DNA of 58,485 nucleotides. Source: Uliginosibacterium gangwonense DSM 18521. Lineage in GTDB: Bacteria; Pseudomonadota; Gammaproteobacteria; Burkholderiales; Rhodocyclaceae. The notes under the pieces were generated by a model. The model was not told the DNA's origin. It searched no databases and was given only the letters and a program-made list of their open reading frames with translations. The translations under genes were made by a program, and so were the position numbers. The stretch lies in contig NZ_KB892866.1 in the NCBI RefSeq assembly GCF_000373965.1, positions 16,980 through 75,464 of the forward strand. Direction: 5' to 3'. Shown here one piece after another: positions 46,502 to 54,778 of the stretch (the stretch's first letter is position 1; each line of letters begins with the position of its first letter).

Positions 46502-48454
46502 ATGAAACTCGGTGTGTGCTATTACCCTGAGCAGTGGGATCGTTCCATGTGGCTGAAAGATGCACAAGACATGGTGCGTTTGGGCGTTAAGGTGGTCAGG
46601 ATTGCCGAGTTCGCCTGGAGCCGGATGGAGCCGCAACCGGGACAGTATGACTGGGCCTGGCTGGACGATGCCGTGGGTATCCTTGCCGACCAGGGTTTGG
46701 AAATCGTATTGGGAACCCCGACCGCAGCCCCGCCGCGTTGGCTGCTGCAGGCGCATCCCGATATGCTGGCGCGTGATGCACAGGGGCGCGAACGTGGGTT
46801 TGGCTCGCGCCGCCACTACTGCTTTTCCAGTGAAAGCTATCGTGAAGCCTGTCGGGTGATCGTGACGGAAATGGCACGGCGCTATGGGCAACATCCAGCC
46901 GTAATTGCATGGCAAACGGATAATGAATACGGTTGCCATGATACAGTTATTTCTTATTCCGATTCGGCTTTGCGGCGTTTTCGGCTATGGCTTGCCAAGC
47001 GCTATGACAACATCGAGAACCTGAATCGCCGCTGGGGCAATGTCTTTTGGAGCATGGAATATGCTGCTTTTGACGAGATCGGTTTGCCGGTAGCCCTGCC
47101 AGCACAGGTCAACCCGATTCATGCTCTGGATTTCCGTCGTTTTGCTTCGGATGAAGTGTGCAGTTTCAATCGGCTGCAATGCGACATCCTCCGTGAATAT
47201 TCTCCGGGGCGCGACATTCTCCATAATTTCATGGGGTTTTTCGGTGAATTCAACCATCACGAATTGTCTGCTGATCTGGATGTAGCCACTTGGGATAACT
47301 ATCCCTTGGGCTTTACCGATATGGTGCGTTTTATTCCGGAGGCCGAGCGGGTTCAGTGGATGCGTAGCGCCCACCCGGACATTGCCGCCTTCCACCACGA
47401 CCTGTATCGCGGCATGTGCAAGGGGCGCTGGTGGATCATGGAGCAGCAATCCGGCCCGGTGAATTGGGCCAGCGCGAATCCTTCACCCTTGCCCGGTATG
47501 GTGCGTGCCTGGACGTGGGAAGCCTTCGCGCATGGTGCCGAGGTGGTGTCCTATTTCCGCTGGCGGCAGGTTCCCTACGCGCAGGAGCAGATGCATTCCG
47601 GCCTGCATACCTCCGATGGGCAGATTGATCAGGGCGGGCGCGAGGCGGCCATCGTGGCGGCGGAAATTGACACGCTGGGGGATTTTGGCGCGCATCATGC
47701 GGCTTCTGTCGCATTGGTATTCGACTACAATTCCAAATGGATGATGGATATTCAGCCTCACGGCGAGCAGTTTGACTATTTCGGTCAGGTATTTGCCTAC
47801 TATCGGGCGCTACGCCGTATGGGGCTGGATATTGACATCGTTCCGCCGTCAGCGGATGTGTCGAAATATGCTATGGTCGTAGTACCGTTGCTGGCAACCC
47901 TTGATGATGAATGCGTGGCACGTTGGCAAGCCAGTGGTGCACAGATCGTGATGGGGCCGAGAACCGGCTCCAAAACACTGGATTATGCACTGCCGACTGG
48001 ATTGCCACCCGGACCCTTGAGGATGGCACTGTCAATCCGGGTCAGCCGCGTGGAATCTTTGCGAGCTGGGGTGAGTGAAACCGTCTGTCTGGCAGATGGC
48101 ACTCCGGGATACGCGAAAATCTGGCGTGAGTTCATTGATGTGGCCCAAGGCGTCGAAGTTCTTGCCCGTTTTGCTGATGGTCAGCCTGCAGTGGCATGCC
48201 AGGGGGCATTCAGTTATCATGCAGCTTACTTCAGTGATGATGTGCTTGATAGGCTGCTGGCCGATGTGGCACACGCTGCAGGGATTACTATCCAGGCGCT
48301 GTCTGGGGGGCTCAGATTGAGGCGGCGTGGCAAGTTGCAGTTTGCGGTGAATTACGGCCCAGGGCTTGTTTCATTGCCGGTTGCTGCAGACCGCATGGTG
48401 CTGGGGGAGGCGCAACTTGCCCCGGCGGGGGTGGCTGCGTGGCTGGCAGAGTAG
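46502..48454 (+). CDS. ganB: Beta-galactosidase, GH42
   Basis: A 650-residue cytoplasmic enzyme that hydrolyses galacto-oligosaccharides. ATG 46502 has GAGGAAA upstream; a longer open frame from 46382 lies over the promoter and operator. The N-terminus (KLGVCYYPEQWDRSMW) is typical of GH42, with acid/base Glu142 in TDNEYG and nucleophile Glu314 in WIMEQQSGPVNW. The trimerisation and C-terminal domains follow. Together with the GH35 enzyme it frees galactose for galETK. The name follows Dickeya; B. subtilis calls this enzyme GanA. Confidence 0.94.
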   Translation: MKLGVCYYPEQWDRSMWLKDAQDMVRLGVKVVRIAEFAWSRMEPQPGQYDWAWLDDAVGILADQGLEIVLGTPTAAPPRWLLQAHPDMLARDAQGRERGFGSRRHYCFSSESYREACRVIVTEMARRYGQHPAVIAWQTDNEYGCHDTVISYSDSALRRFRLWLAKRYDNIENLNRRWGNVFWSMEYAAFDEIGLPVALPAQVNPIHALDFRRFASDEVCSFNRLQCDILREYSPGRDILHNFMGFFGEFNHHELSADLDVATWDNYPLGFTDMVRFIPEAERVQWMRSAHPDIAAFHHDLYRGMCKGRWWIMEQQSGPVNWASANPSPLPGMVRAWTWEAFAHGAEVVSYFRWRQVPYAQEQMHSGLHTSDGQIDQGGREAAIVAAEIDTLGDFGAHHAASVALVFDYNSKWMMDIQPHGEQFDYFGQVFAYYRALRRMGLDIDIVPPSADVSKYAMVVVPLLATLDDECVARWQASGAQIVMGPRTGSKTLDYALPTGLPPGPLRMALSIRVSRVESLRAGVSETVCLADGTPGYAKIWREFIDVAQGVEVLARFADGQPAVACQGAFSYHAAYFSDDVLDRLLADVAHAAGITIQALSGGLRLRRRGKLQFAVNYGPGLVSLPVAADRMVLGEAQLAPAGVAAWLAE

Positions 48455-48531
48455 GGCACGCCGCATGCGGTCGGAAATTGTTTGCAGCAAAATCATGGAT
48501 GGCTACGGGTTAAACCGCTAGAGTCACGGCT

Positions 48532-49554
48532 ATGGCAACGATTGTAGAAGTAGGGCGCCTTGCTGGCGTAACCCCCGCGACGGTTTCCAATGTGCTGCGG
48601 GGGCGTGGACGCGTGAGCGCAGAAACGCGTGAGCGTGTGCTGGAGGCTGCGCAGCAATTGGGCTACAAGCCGAACCTGAATGCGCGCGCCCTGGTGGAAG
48701 GGCGCCCGCATACCATTGCGCTGGTGGTTTCCAGCATTGCCAACCCGTTTTATCCCGAGTTCGCTTTAGAAGTGGAAAAGGCCGTCAGGCGCAGTGGTTA
48801 TTTTTTGATTGTATGCAACACAAATAATGACCCAGCCCAAGAGATTGCGTATCTGGATGCGGTGGGCGGTGCGCTTGCCCAAGGCGTGCTGGTCATGAAT
48901 GCCGATTTTGTGCAGATTGACGAGTTGTTGACCTTGCGCAGTCGGGGGGTGCCAGTGGTGCTGTGCATGTGGGAAAAGCCCGACCAGACTCCGCCTTTGC
49001 CATGCGTGGCGGTTGATTTCTACCAGGCCGGGGTGATTGCGGCCGAACACCTGCTCATGCTCGGTCACCGTCGGATTGGCGCTGTTGTGGGCAGCGAGCC
49101 GACAGGCAACCACATCTGGCGCTATCGCGGGTTCGCCGACACTCTTGCCAAGGCGGGGATTTTGCAGCGACCCGAAGAAGTCCGGTTTGGTCAGGACTCG
49201 ATTGACGCCGGGCGCAATAGTGCCCATGCTTTGATGGCGGCGGTACCCGATCTGACGGCGATCTTTGTGAGCAACGATTTGCCTGCGCTCGGTGTGCTCC
49301 AGGCGGCGGTTGATCTGGGTTTGAGCGTCCCCACGGATTTGTCTGTGGTGGGGATCACCGATATCCAGTTTGCCCATCAGGTTCGTCCTTCTCTGACGAC
49401 TGTGGCAGTCCCCACAAGCGAAGCGGCTGAATTGGCGGTGCAATTGATGATGAATATCATCGACAAGGCGAAGACCTCGGATACGGAAATGCTCATAGCA
49501 TCCACCCCTCAGTTGGTTGTGCGAGAGTCCACTGCACGCGTGCGACGCCGTTGA
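48532..49554 (+). CDS. ganR: LacI-family transcriptional regulator (GanR-like), copy 2
   Basis: A 340-residue repressor. The HTH (TIVEVGRLAGVTPATVSNVL) differs from copy 1 at one contact position of the recognition helix (Pro for Thr), and the hinge NLNARALVEGR is identical. The effector domain shares long blocks with copy 1 (VVLCMWEKPD, FYQAGVIAAEHL). It follows the GH42 gene by 77 bp and probably shares its promoter, giving negative feedback. A half-operator-like TTAAACCG occurs before its start. Galactose or galactobiose is the likely inducer. Confidence 0.9.
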   Translation: MATIVEVGRLAGVTPATVSNVLRGRGRVSAETRERVLEAAQQLGYKPNLNARALVEGRPHTIALVVSSIANPFYPEFALEVEKAVRRSGYFLIVCNTNNDPAQEIAYLDAVGGALAQGVLVMNADFVQIDELLTLRSRGVPVVLCMWEKPDQTPPLPCVAVDFYQAGVIAAEHLLMLGHRRIGAVVGSEPTGNHIWRYRGFADTLAKAGILQRPEEVRFGQDSIDAGRNSAHALMAAVPDLTAIFVSNDLPALGVLQAAVDLGLSVPTDLSVVGITDIQFAHQVRPSLTTVAVPTSEAAELAVQLMMNIIDKAKTSDTEMLIASTPQLVVRESTARVRRR

Positions 49555-49577
49555 GTGCAGTATCCCATGCAGAAATG

Positions 49578-49604
49578 AAAAAGCCGACTTGCGTCGGCTT
49601 TTTT
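49578..49604. terminator. Bidirectional rho-independent terminator
   Basis: AAAAAGCCGAC, loop TTGC and GTCGGCTTTTTT form a stem with A and T runs on both sides. It separates the convergent LacI (plus) and DcaP (minus) units. Confidence 0.92.
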
Positions 49605-49627
49605 GTACAGCAAATAATGCAGATTGC

Positions 49628-50974
49628 TTAGCTGCCGAAGTTGTACTTGGCAGACAGGTTGACACGCGGTTCGCTGCCGGTTTGGCCGTCCAGCGTTTCA
49701 CGGTGCGACCAGATGAACTCGGCGCCCAGATCGACGTTGGGCAGCGGATTCCAGATGGTGTCAACAAAGGCTTGCTGCAGCGCGCGATTGATGGTGCCTT
49801 GGCCGCTGGTGTTGGCATAGCCAGAGTAGTCAGCGTTCAGCAGGCGTTGTTGGCCGTACACCAGGTTCGTGCGCAGGGTGCCGGAGAACTTGTGCTGGAA
49901 GCCAAATACCAGACCGAGTTGTCGTTCGGTGTAGATTTTGCCGCTGGCGCTATCCAGCAAAGGACCATCGGAGGAGTTGAAATAACGTCCGATGCCGTCG
50001 CCATAGGTTACGCTGCTGAACAGCATGTCTGCGTCGGTGATCTTGTAGGAGTTACCCAGGCCAACGCCGTAGCCACGCTTGCTGGCAGTAAGACTATTGG
50101 TTTTGGCGGAAAGATCGTGGCTGACGGCACGGAAGGACAGGGTGCCCCAATCACCGGCCTTGTCCCAACGCACAATAACGTCGGGTACGCGGGAAATGTT
50201 CGCGCCATCCCCACCGTTCAACTGCGAGCTGTTATTTTCGAGTGCCAGCGTGTAGTTGCCAAAGTTCGGGGTGACGTAGGTGTAACGTACTTGCGGCTGA
50301 CGGATCATGGTGTTGCCGACCGGGCCGTTGAAGTCTACGGTTTCCGGCGTGGAGTCCAGGTCCATGAAGGTGGACCAGGTTTGACCAACCAGCCAGGGGC
50401 CGACTTGGCCATAGGCATGGCGCAGACGGAACATGTAGCCGTTGCTGGCGTATTGGGCGCCAGAGGAGACTGCACCGCCGTTGCTGCCGCCACGATCGTT
50501 GTTGAAGTCACCTTCCACCTTGATGGTCAGCGGGCCCATGCTGGTTGGGGTGGCGGCTTCGATGCCGAAGCGCGAGGTCCGACCATGCATGTAGTTGCTG
50601 CCCTTGCGTTCTGCTGCAGCAGAACCCGTGAGGGCTACGCCACCGGCATTGCTGGCATAGTCGCCGTTGTTTTCGCCGCCGAAGTTATGCACGGCATTCA
50701 ATTCCACGAAGCCATACAGGTGGATGGAGGTTTCTTCCCCAGCACGGCGGAAGGAGGCGGGGATATCCCCCTTGACCACAGCTTCCTTGCCTTGAGCTTC
50801 CAGTTGGTTGCTCAGGTCTTTCTGGCTGGCCTTCAGTTCCTGAATCTGTTGTTGCAGTGCCTGGAGTTGTGCTTCCAGTTGCTCGACGCTGACGGCGGCA
50901 GCCTGGGCACCCAGCGGACAGGAGAGCGCGACGGCCACGGCCATAGCGATGATGCGCGGTTGAGAGATCTGCAT
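49628..50974 (-). CDS. DcaP-like trimeric outer-membrane porin
   Basis: A 448-residue outer-membrane channel. The signal peptide (to about residue 25) precedes a coiled-coil segment (VEQLEAQLQALQQQIQELKASQKDLSNQLEA), typical of DcaP-type porins. A 16-stranded barrel-like sequence starts at LYGFVELNAVHNFGG and ends with an aromatic-rich YNFGS. SD GGAG precedes the ATG. It starts 21 bp after the ABC ATPase gene on the same strand, which suggests co-transcription and a joint role in uptake of the same polar substrate. Confidence 0.82.
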   Translation of the reverse strand: MQISQPRIIAMAVAVALSCPLGAQAAAVSVEQLEAQLQALQQQIQELKASQKDLSNQLEAQGKEAVVKGDIPASFRRAGEETSIHLYGFVELNAVHNFGGENNGDYASNAGGVALTGSAAAERKGSNYMHGRTSRFGIEAATPTSMGPLTIKVEGDFNNDRGGSNGGAVSSGAQYASNGYMFRLRHAYGQVGPWLVGQTWSTFMDLDSTPETVDFNGPVGNTMIRQPQVRYTYVTPNFGNYTLALENNSSQLNGGDGANISRVPDVIVRWDKAGDWGTLSFRAVSHDLSAKTNSLTASKRGYGVGLGNSYKITDADMLFSSVTYGDGIGRYFNSSDGPLLDSASGKIYTERQLGLVFGFQHKFSGTLRTNLVYGQQRLLNADYSGYANTSGQGTINRALQQAFVDTIWNPLPNVDLGAEFIWSHRETLDGQTGSEPRVNLSAKYNFGS

Positions 50975-50995
50975 ATATGACTCCGTTGCAATAAA

Positions 50996-51748
50996 TTAGG
51001 ACGCGTGCTTGATCTGGCTGAGGAAAGCCTGTGCACGCGGATGGCTTGGGTTGGAGAAGAACTGCTGGGGGTTATCGCTTTCTTCGACAATGTTGCCGTG
51101 GTCGAAGAAAATCACGCGGTCGGCGACCTCACGGGCAAACCCCATTTCGTGGGTCACCACGAGCATGGTCATGCCACTCTTGGCAAGGTCGCGCATGACG
51201 AGCAGCACCTCATTGACCATTTCAGGGTCAAGCGCTGAGGTCGGCTCATCAAACAACATGATTTTCGGTTGCATGGCCAGTGCCCGGGCGATTGCTACGC
51301 GTTGCTGCTGGCCGCCGGACAGTTGCGCCGGATACTTGTGGGCGTGGGCCGAGAGGCCGACGCGCTCCAGGAGTTCAAAGGCGACCTGCGTGGCTTTTTC
51401 CTTGGACCACTTGCGCACACGGCGCGGGGCCAGGGTGATGTTATCCAACACGGTCTTGTGCGAGAACAGGTTGAAGCTCTGGAACACCATGCCGACTTCG
51501 GCACGCACGGCGTCGATGTGCTTCAGGTCGTTGTCCAGCTCAATGCCATCCACGACGATGCGGCCGGTATCCTGTTTCTCCAGGCGGTTGATGGTGCGCA
51601 GCAGCGTGGATTTGCCGGAGCCGGAAGGCCCGATGATGCATACCACTTCGCCTTCACGGAAAGTGATGGAGACATCCTTGAGTGCGGTGAATGCGCCCCA
51701 GGATTTACGCACCTGCTCAACGGTGATGATGGGTTTGCCGTCACGCAT
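50996..51748 (-). CDS. Polar amino-acid ABC transporter ATPase (GlnQ-type)
   Basis: A 250-residue ATPase. Walker [10 protein letters not shown], signature LSGGQQQR, Walker [15 protein letters not shown], and H-loop [15 protein letters not shown] are intact and typical of the GlnQ/HisP/ArtP group. The start lies 5 bp after the permease stop. It powers import by the permease and binding protein upstream. The transported amino acid is not identifiable. Confidence 0.94.
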   Translation of the reverse strand: MRDGKPIITVEQVRKSWGAFTALKDVSITFREGEVVCIIGPSGSGKSTLLRTINRLEKQDTGRIVVDGIELDNDLKHIDAVRAEVGMVFQSFNLFSHKTVLDNITLAPRRVRKWSKEKATQVAFELLERVGLSAHAHKYPAQLSGGQQQRVAIARALAMQPKIMLFDEPTSALDPEMVNEVLLVMRDLAKSGMTMLVVTHEMGFAREVADRVIFFDHGNIVEESDNPQQFFSNPSHPRAQAFLSQIKHAS

Positions 51749-51753
51749 GATAC

Positions 51754-52506
51754 TTAACGCTTTCCGGTTGCCAGTTTGCGCTCAAGAGCCGAGGCAAATT
51801 GGGTGAAGGTGGTGGTGAGAACGAGGTACACGAGCCCGGTGGTGATACTGACGGGCACGGGCTGGAAGCTCTCGGCCTGGACCCGCGTGTAGATCATGGT
51901 CAGTTCCACCACGCCGATGGTATAGGCCAGGGAGGAATCCTTGAGGAGCGCCACCAGGTTGTTGGCCAGCGGGGGGAGTGAGATGCGTACCGCTTGCGGC
52001 AACACCACGTCCCAAAAGGTGTACATGGAATTCAGGCCCAGCGAACGGGCGGCTTCAACCTGCCCACGTGCGACGGCGTTGATCCCTGCACGGATGACTT
52101 CGGCGTTATAGGCGCCCACGTTTAATGAAAGTGCAATCACGCCGATCCAGAATTCAGGGGCTTGCAGTTGTGGGGCGGTGTTGGACAGGCCGTAGAAGAA
52201 CAGGATTTGCAGCAGTAGTGGCGTGCCGCGGATCACCCAGACGTACAGATCTGCAATCCAGCGGACGGGTGGAATGGGAGAGAGTTTGCCAATCGCTGCG
52301 ACAACGCCTAGCAAAATGCCGAGGATGCCAGACCAGATGGTCAATTCGATGGTGGTGATGGCTGCATCTGCGAACTGGTGTGCCGCAGGGCCAATCGGCG
52401 CAGGTACCCAGGACAGCGGCAGAGCCAGCAGCCAGAGGATCAGCGCAAGACAGAATACGGACCCGACCAGGATCAGAGAGTCGCGATCTTTGAGTTTGTT
52501 CAGCAT
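51754..52506 (-). CDS. Polar amino-acid ABC transporter permease (GlnP/HisMQ type)
   Basis: A 250-residue membrane protein with about five helices. The EAA-type loop ([33 protein letters not shown]) is the hallmark of the HisM/GlnP family; [17 protein letters not shown] precedes it. A single permease gene implies a homodimer. It lies between the binding-protein gene and the ATPase gene. Confidence 0.94.
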   Translation of the reverse strand: MLNKLKDRDSLILVGSVFCLALILWLLALPLSWVPAPIGPAAHQFADAAITTIELTIWSGILGILLGVVAAIGKLSPIPPVRWIADLYVWVIRGTPLLLQILFFYGLSNTAPQLQAPEFWIGVIALSLNVGAYNAEVIRAGINAVARGQVEAARSLGLNSMYTFWDVVLPQAVRISLPPLANNLVALLKDSSLAYTIGVVELTMIYTRVQAESFQPVPVSITTGLVYLVLTTTFTQFASALERKLATGKR

Positions 52507-52525
52507 TATCGTTCAATGAAAGCAG

Positions 52526-52549
52526 GGGCACGCCGCAATGGGCGTGCCC
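52526..52549 (-). other. Stem-loop between binding-protein and permease genes
   Basis: GGGCACGCC (52526-52534) and GGCGTGCCC (52541-52549) form a perfect 9-bp stem. It follows the binding-protein stop and likely sets its higher expression. Confidence 0.65.
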
Positions 52550-52579
52550 GAGGTGTACTACAGGGTAGAAAGAAGACGC

Positions 52580-53347
52580 TTAGTTGCTACAGGTGATGTC
52601 TTCTTGGAGATACTTTTCCGAAATGGCCTTCAAAGTACCGTCTGCTTTCAATTCGGCCAGAGCGTGGTTGAGCTGTTCGCGCAACTCGGTGTTGCCCTTG
52701 CGCAGAATCATCGCGTCGCGTTCAACGAACACCATGTCGCCAGCCTTCAGCCCTTGGGAAGTGTTTTTGGCGATGGCGGTCTTGGCCACGAAGCGGTCAG
52801 ACACCCAGGCATCAATCCGGCCACCCATCAGGGCTTGCAGTGCATCGGTGTCTTTCGGGTAGGTCTTCACTTCCTTGACGCCAGCAATCTTCTGCGCTGC
52901 GTCGGCATAGGTGGTGGCCAGCTGTACGCCAACGGTCTTGCCGTGCAGGTCGGCGAGCTTCAGCGGGCCACCGGCCTTGCTTACGATCTGGCCGCCGGAA
53001 CAGTAGTGGGGATTGGTGAAGTCCACCGACTTTTGACGTTCTTCGGTAATCCCGTGGCTGGCGATGGCCACGTCGAAACGGTCTTGGCGGATGCTGGAGA
53101 TCAGCGCGTCAAAACTCAGGGCGCGCCAGTCAACCTTCAGGCCCAGCTTTTTGGCCACTGCATCCATCACGTCGATTTCATACCCGGTCAGCTTCGGCCC
53201 CTGAAAGTAATTGAACGGGGGGTAGGCGCCTTCGCTGGCTGCGACAATCGTGCCAGATTGCTTGATCGTGGCCCAGTCCCGAGCCTGGACACCACTGGCG
53301 GCACAAACCAATCCGAGGGCAAGAGCGATAGAGGAAATCAGACGCAT
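52580..53347 (-). CDS. Periplasmic amino-acid-binding protein (SBP family 3)
   Basis: A 255-residue protein with a signal peptide (to about residue 22, VQA|RDW). Family-3 motifs are EGAYPPFNYFQGPKLTGYEIDVMDAVAKKL and FDVAIASHGITEERQKSVDFTNPHY. The substrate contact region around SVDFTNPHY suggests a polar amino acid. It is the first gene of the importer operon; the promoter should be in the 390-bp gap upstream. Confidence 0.93.
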   Translation of the reverse strand: MRLISSIALALGLVCAASGVQARDWATIKQSGTIVAASEGAYPPFNYFQGPKLTGYEIDVMDAVAKKLGLKVDWRALSFDALISSIRQDRFDVAIASHGITEERQKSVDFTNPHYCSGGQIVSKAGGPLKLADLHGKTVGVQLATTYADAAQKIAGVKEVKTYPKDTDALQALMGGRIDAWVSDRFVAKTAIAKNTSQGLKAGDMVFVERDAMILRKGNTELREQLNHALAELKADGTLKAISEKYLQEDITCSN

Positions 53348-53738
53348 GGAGTTGTTTCTCCCAAGAGGATGTTGTTGGATGCCCTGCTAGGCAAAGGGCG
53401 TATATTAAGCTGGAGTACCCGGGCAAAAAAGATCAAGAGATCAAACAGTTCTTTAATTGTTGTGCTGCTGCAAATCCAAAATCCGGCCTGCTGGATGGAC
53501 GGCAGAAAACGTGCCCCATACACGACTGCCAGCCTGACTCAGTGTGCTCGTGCCCACTTGACACGAACCCGCTCAGAGGCTTTTTTCACCCGTGAAACTT
53601 AGCAATAATGATGCCTACTATGAAAAGGCGACTCACACCAGGGCGCTGCAAGCATAGGCTTGAGTAAGCCTTGGTATGAAAGGGGCAGATTATGCGCCAG
53701 ACGGCATGCTCTGCATACCCTTTCAGCGGGTTTCCCGT
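53348..53738. other. Intergenic region upstream of the amino-acid importer
   Basis: About 390 bp with no convincing gene. It should carry the importer promoter. Two inverted repeats lie after the neighbouring gene: AGGCTT/AAGCCT (53656-53671) and GAAAGGGGCAGA with TCTGCATACCCTTTC (53678-53725). These may end the transcript of the proline-rich protein gene. Confidence 0.4.
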
Positions 53739-54578
53739 CTAGCTGAGCTTGGAGGGGATGCCGCTGCGTGAGCGTGCGCGCAACCAGCGCCAGGCACTCT
53801 GCAAAGGCGTGGAGTGTGCAGGTGCCTTGATCGTTTCCTCATCCTGTGCCGCTGTCAGCGGGAAGACGTGGAGGTTTTGCGCCGGTTGGCAATCGCGCTC
53901 GACCATGAGTTGAGAAATGTTCGTGCCGCAATGCGGGCAATGCACTTGTGCGTCAGAGGCAGGCGCTGCGATGGGCGCCGCCTGCTCGGCAGGGGGCGTG
54001 TCGGTTGAAACCTGCGCAGGCGCTTCTACCGGAATTGGCGGGGACGGTGGTGTGCTGTTGAATACCGGCGGGTTCTCAACGTGCGCTGTTTGCGTGTCCA
54101 TTTCTACGACTTGATGGTTGGCGGACAGGCTGAGCCCCATCTGGTTTAGCAGCGCTTCGGCCGCGCCGAGATTCAGTGTTGTTTTTTGGGGATCAAAATC
54201 ATCATGCTGCGCTGTGGTGCTTTCTTCGCAGGGTAATGCACTATTTTGGTGTCTTGTTTGCAGGGCATTGACGCAGGTGATGAGGGGGTCAAATTCCGGC
54301 TCTGTGGCGGCAGGGGGTTGAGGCGCCTGCTTTGGGGGCGTTTTTTTGCGTTCTGGCTCGGCCCATGCGACCATGCCCAGCTTGGAGAGTTCGCCAACGT
54401 AGCGGTTGGCAATGCGCTCGCTCAGGTCCGCCTTGACAATGACCTTGCGCCCGGTAAACAAGCGCTCAATCTGCGTTGCCGAAGCATTCAGGCGGAATGC
54501 AACGAGTTTTTTGACCAGTGCCAAATCATAGCCTTCATGGATTTGGCCCTTGAATACAATCCGGTAACGCGCGTCCAT
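53739..54578 (-). CDS. Unrecognised proline-rich cytoplasmic protein with CxxC motif
   Basis: A 279-residue protein; ATG 54578 is preferred over an upstream TTG, though no strong SD is seen. The N-terminal 75 residues (YRIVFKGQIHEGYDLALVKK...LSKLGMVAWAEP) look like a compact alpha/beta domain that I have seen at the N-terminus of uncharacterised proteobacterial proteins. A long Pro/Ala/Thr/Gln-rich linker follows, then a CPHCG zinc-ribbon-like knuckle near residue 218 and a basic Trp-containing tail (WRWLRARSRSG). No membrane segment is seen. No function can be assigned. Confidence 0.65.
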   Translation of the reverse strand: MDARYRIVFKGQIHEGYDLALVKKLVAFRLNASATQIERLFTGRKVIVKADLSERIANRYVGELSKLGMVAWAEPERKKTPPKQAPQPPAATEPEFDPLITCVNALQTRHQNSALPCEESTTAQHDDFDPQKTTLNLGAAEALLNQMGLSLSANHQVVEMDTQTAHVENPPVFNSTPPSPPIPVEAPAQVSTDTPPAEQAAPIAAPASDAQVHCPHCGTNISQLMVERDCQPAQNLHVFPLTAAQDEETIKAPAHSTPLQSAWRWLRARSRSGIPSKLS

Positions 54579-54778
54579 GGTGTTGACTCTTGTCGGCAAG
54601 CCTAGTGCATCAGCTCATGCCCGTTATATAGTTTGAATGATTATAAAAAGATGATCCTTTTTCGCCAATTATCGGGGTTTGCTCGCCGTCTGTCGCAAAA
54701 AATGCTGTGGAAAAGTGTGAATTAACGTGCCGCAGCCAAAAAATTACGTTTTGTCTAGTGAGCGACCGCATGAGGCTG

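Noticed and set aside
49517-50980. 487-residue open frame opposite the DcaP-like gene
   Set aside because: Antisense to a protein with a signal peptide and a coiled coil; it also crosses the bidirectional terminator.
53338-53523. 61-residue open frame in the gap upstream of the amino-acid importer
   Set aside because: No SD, no motif, and it overlaps the start of the binding-protein gene.
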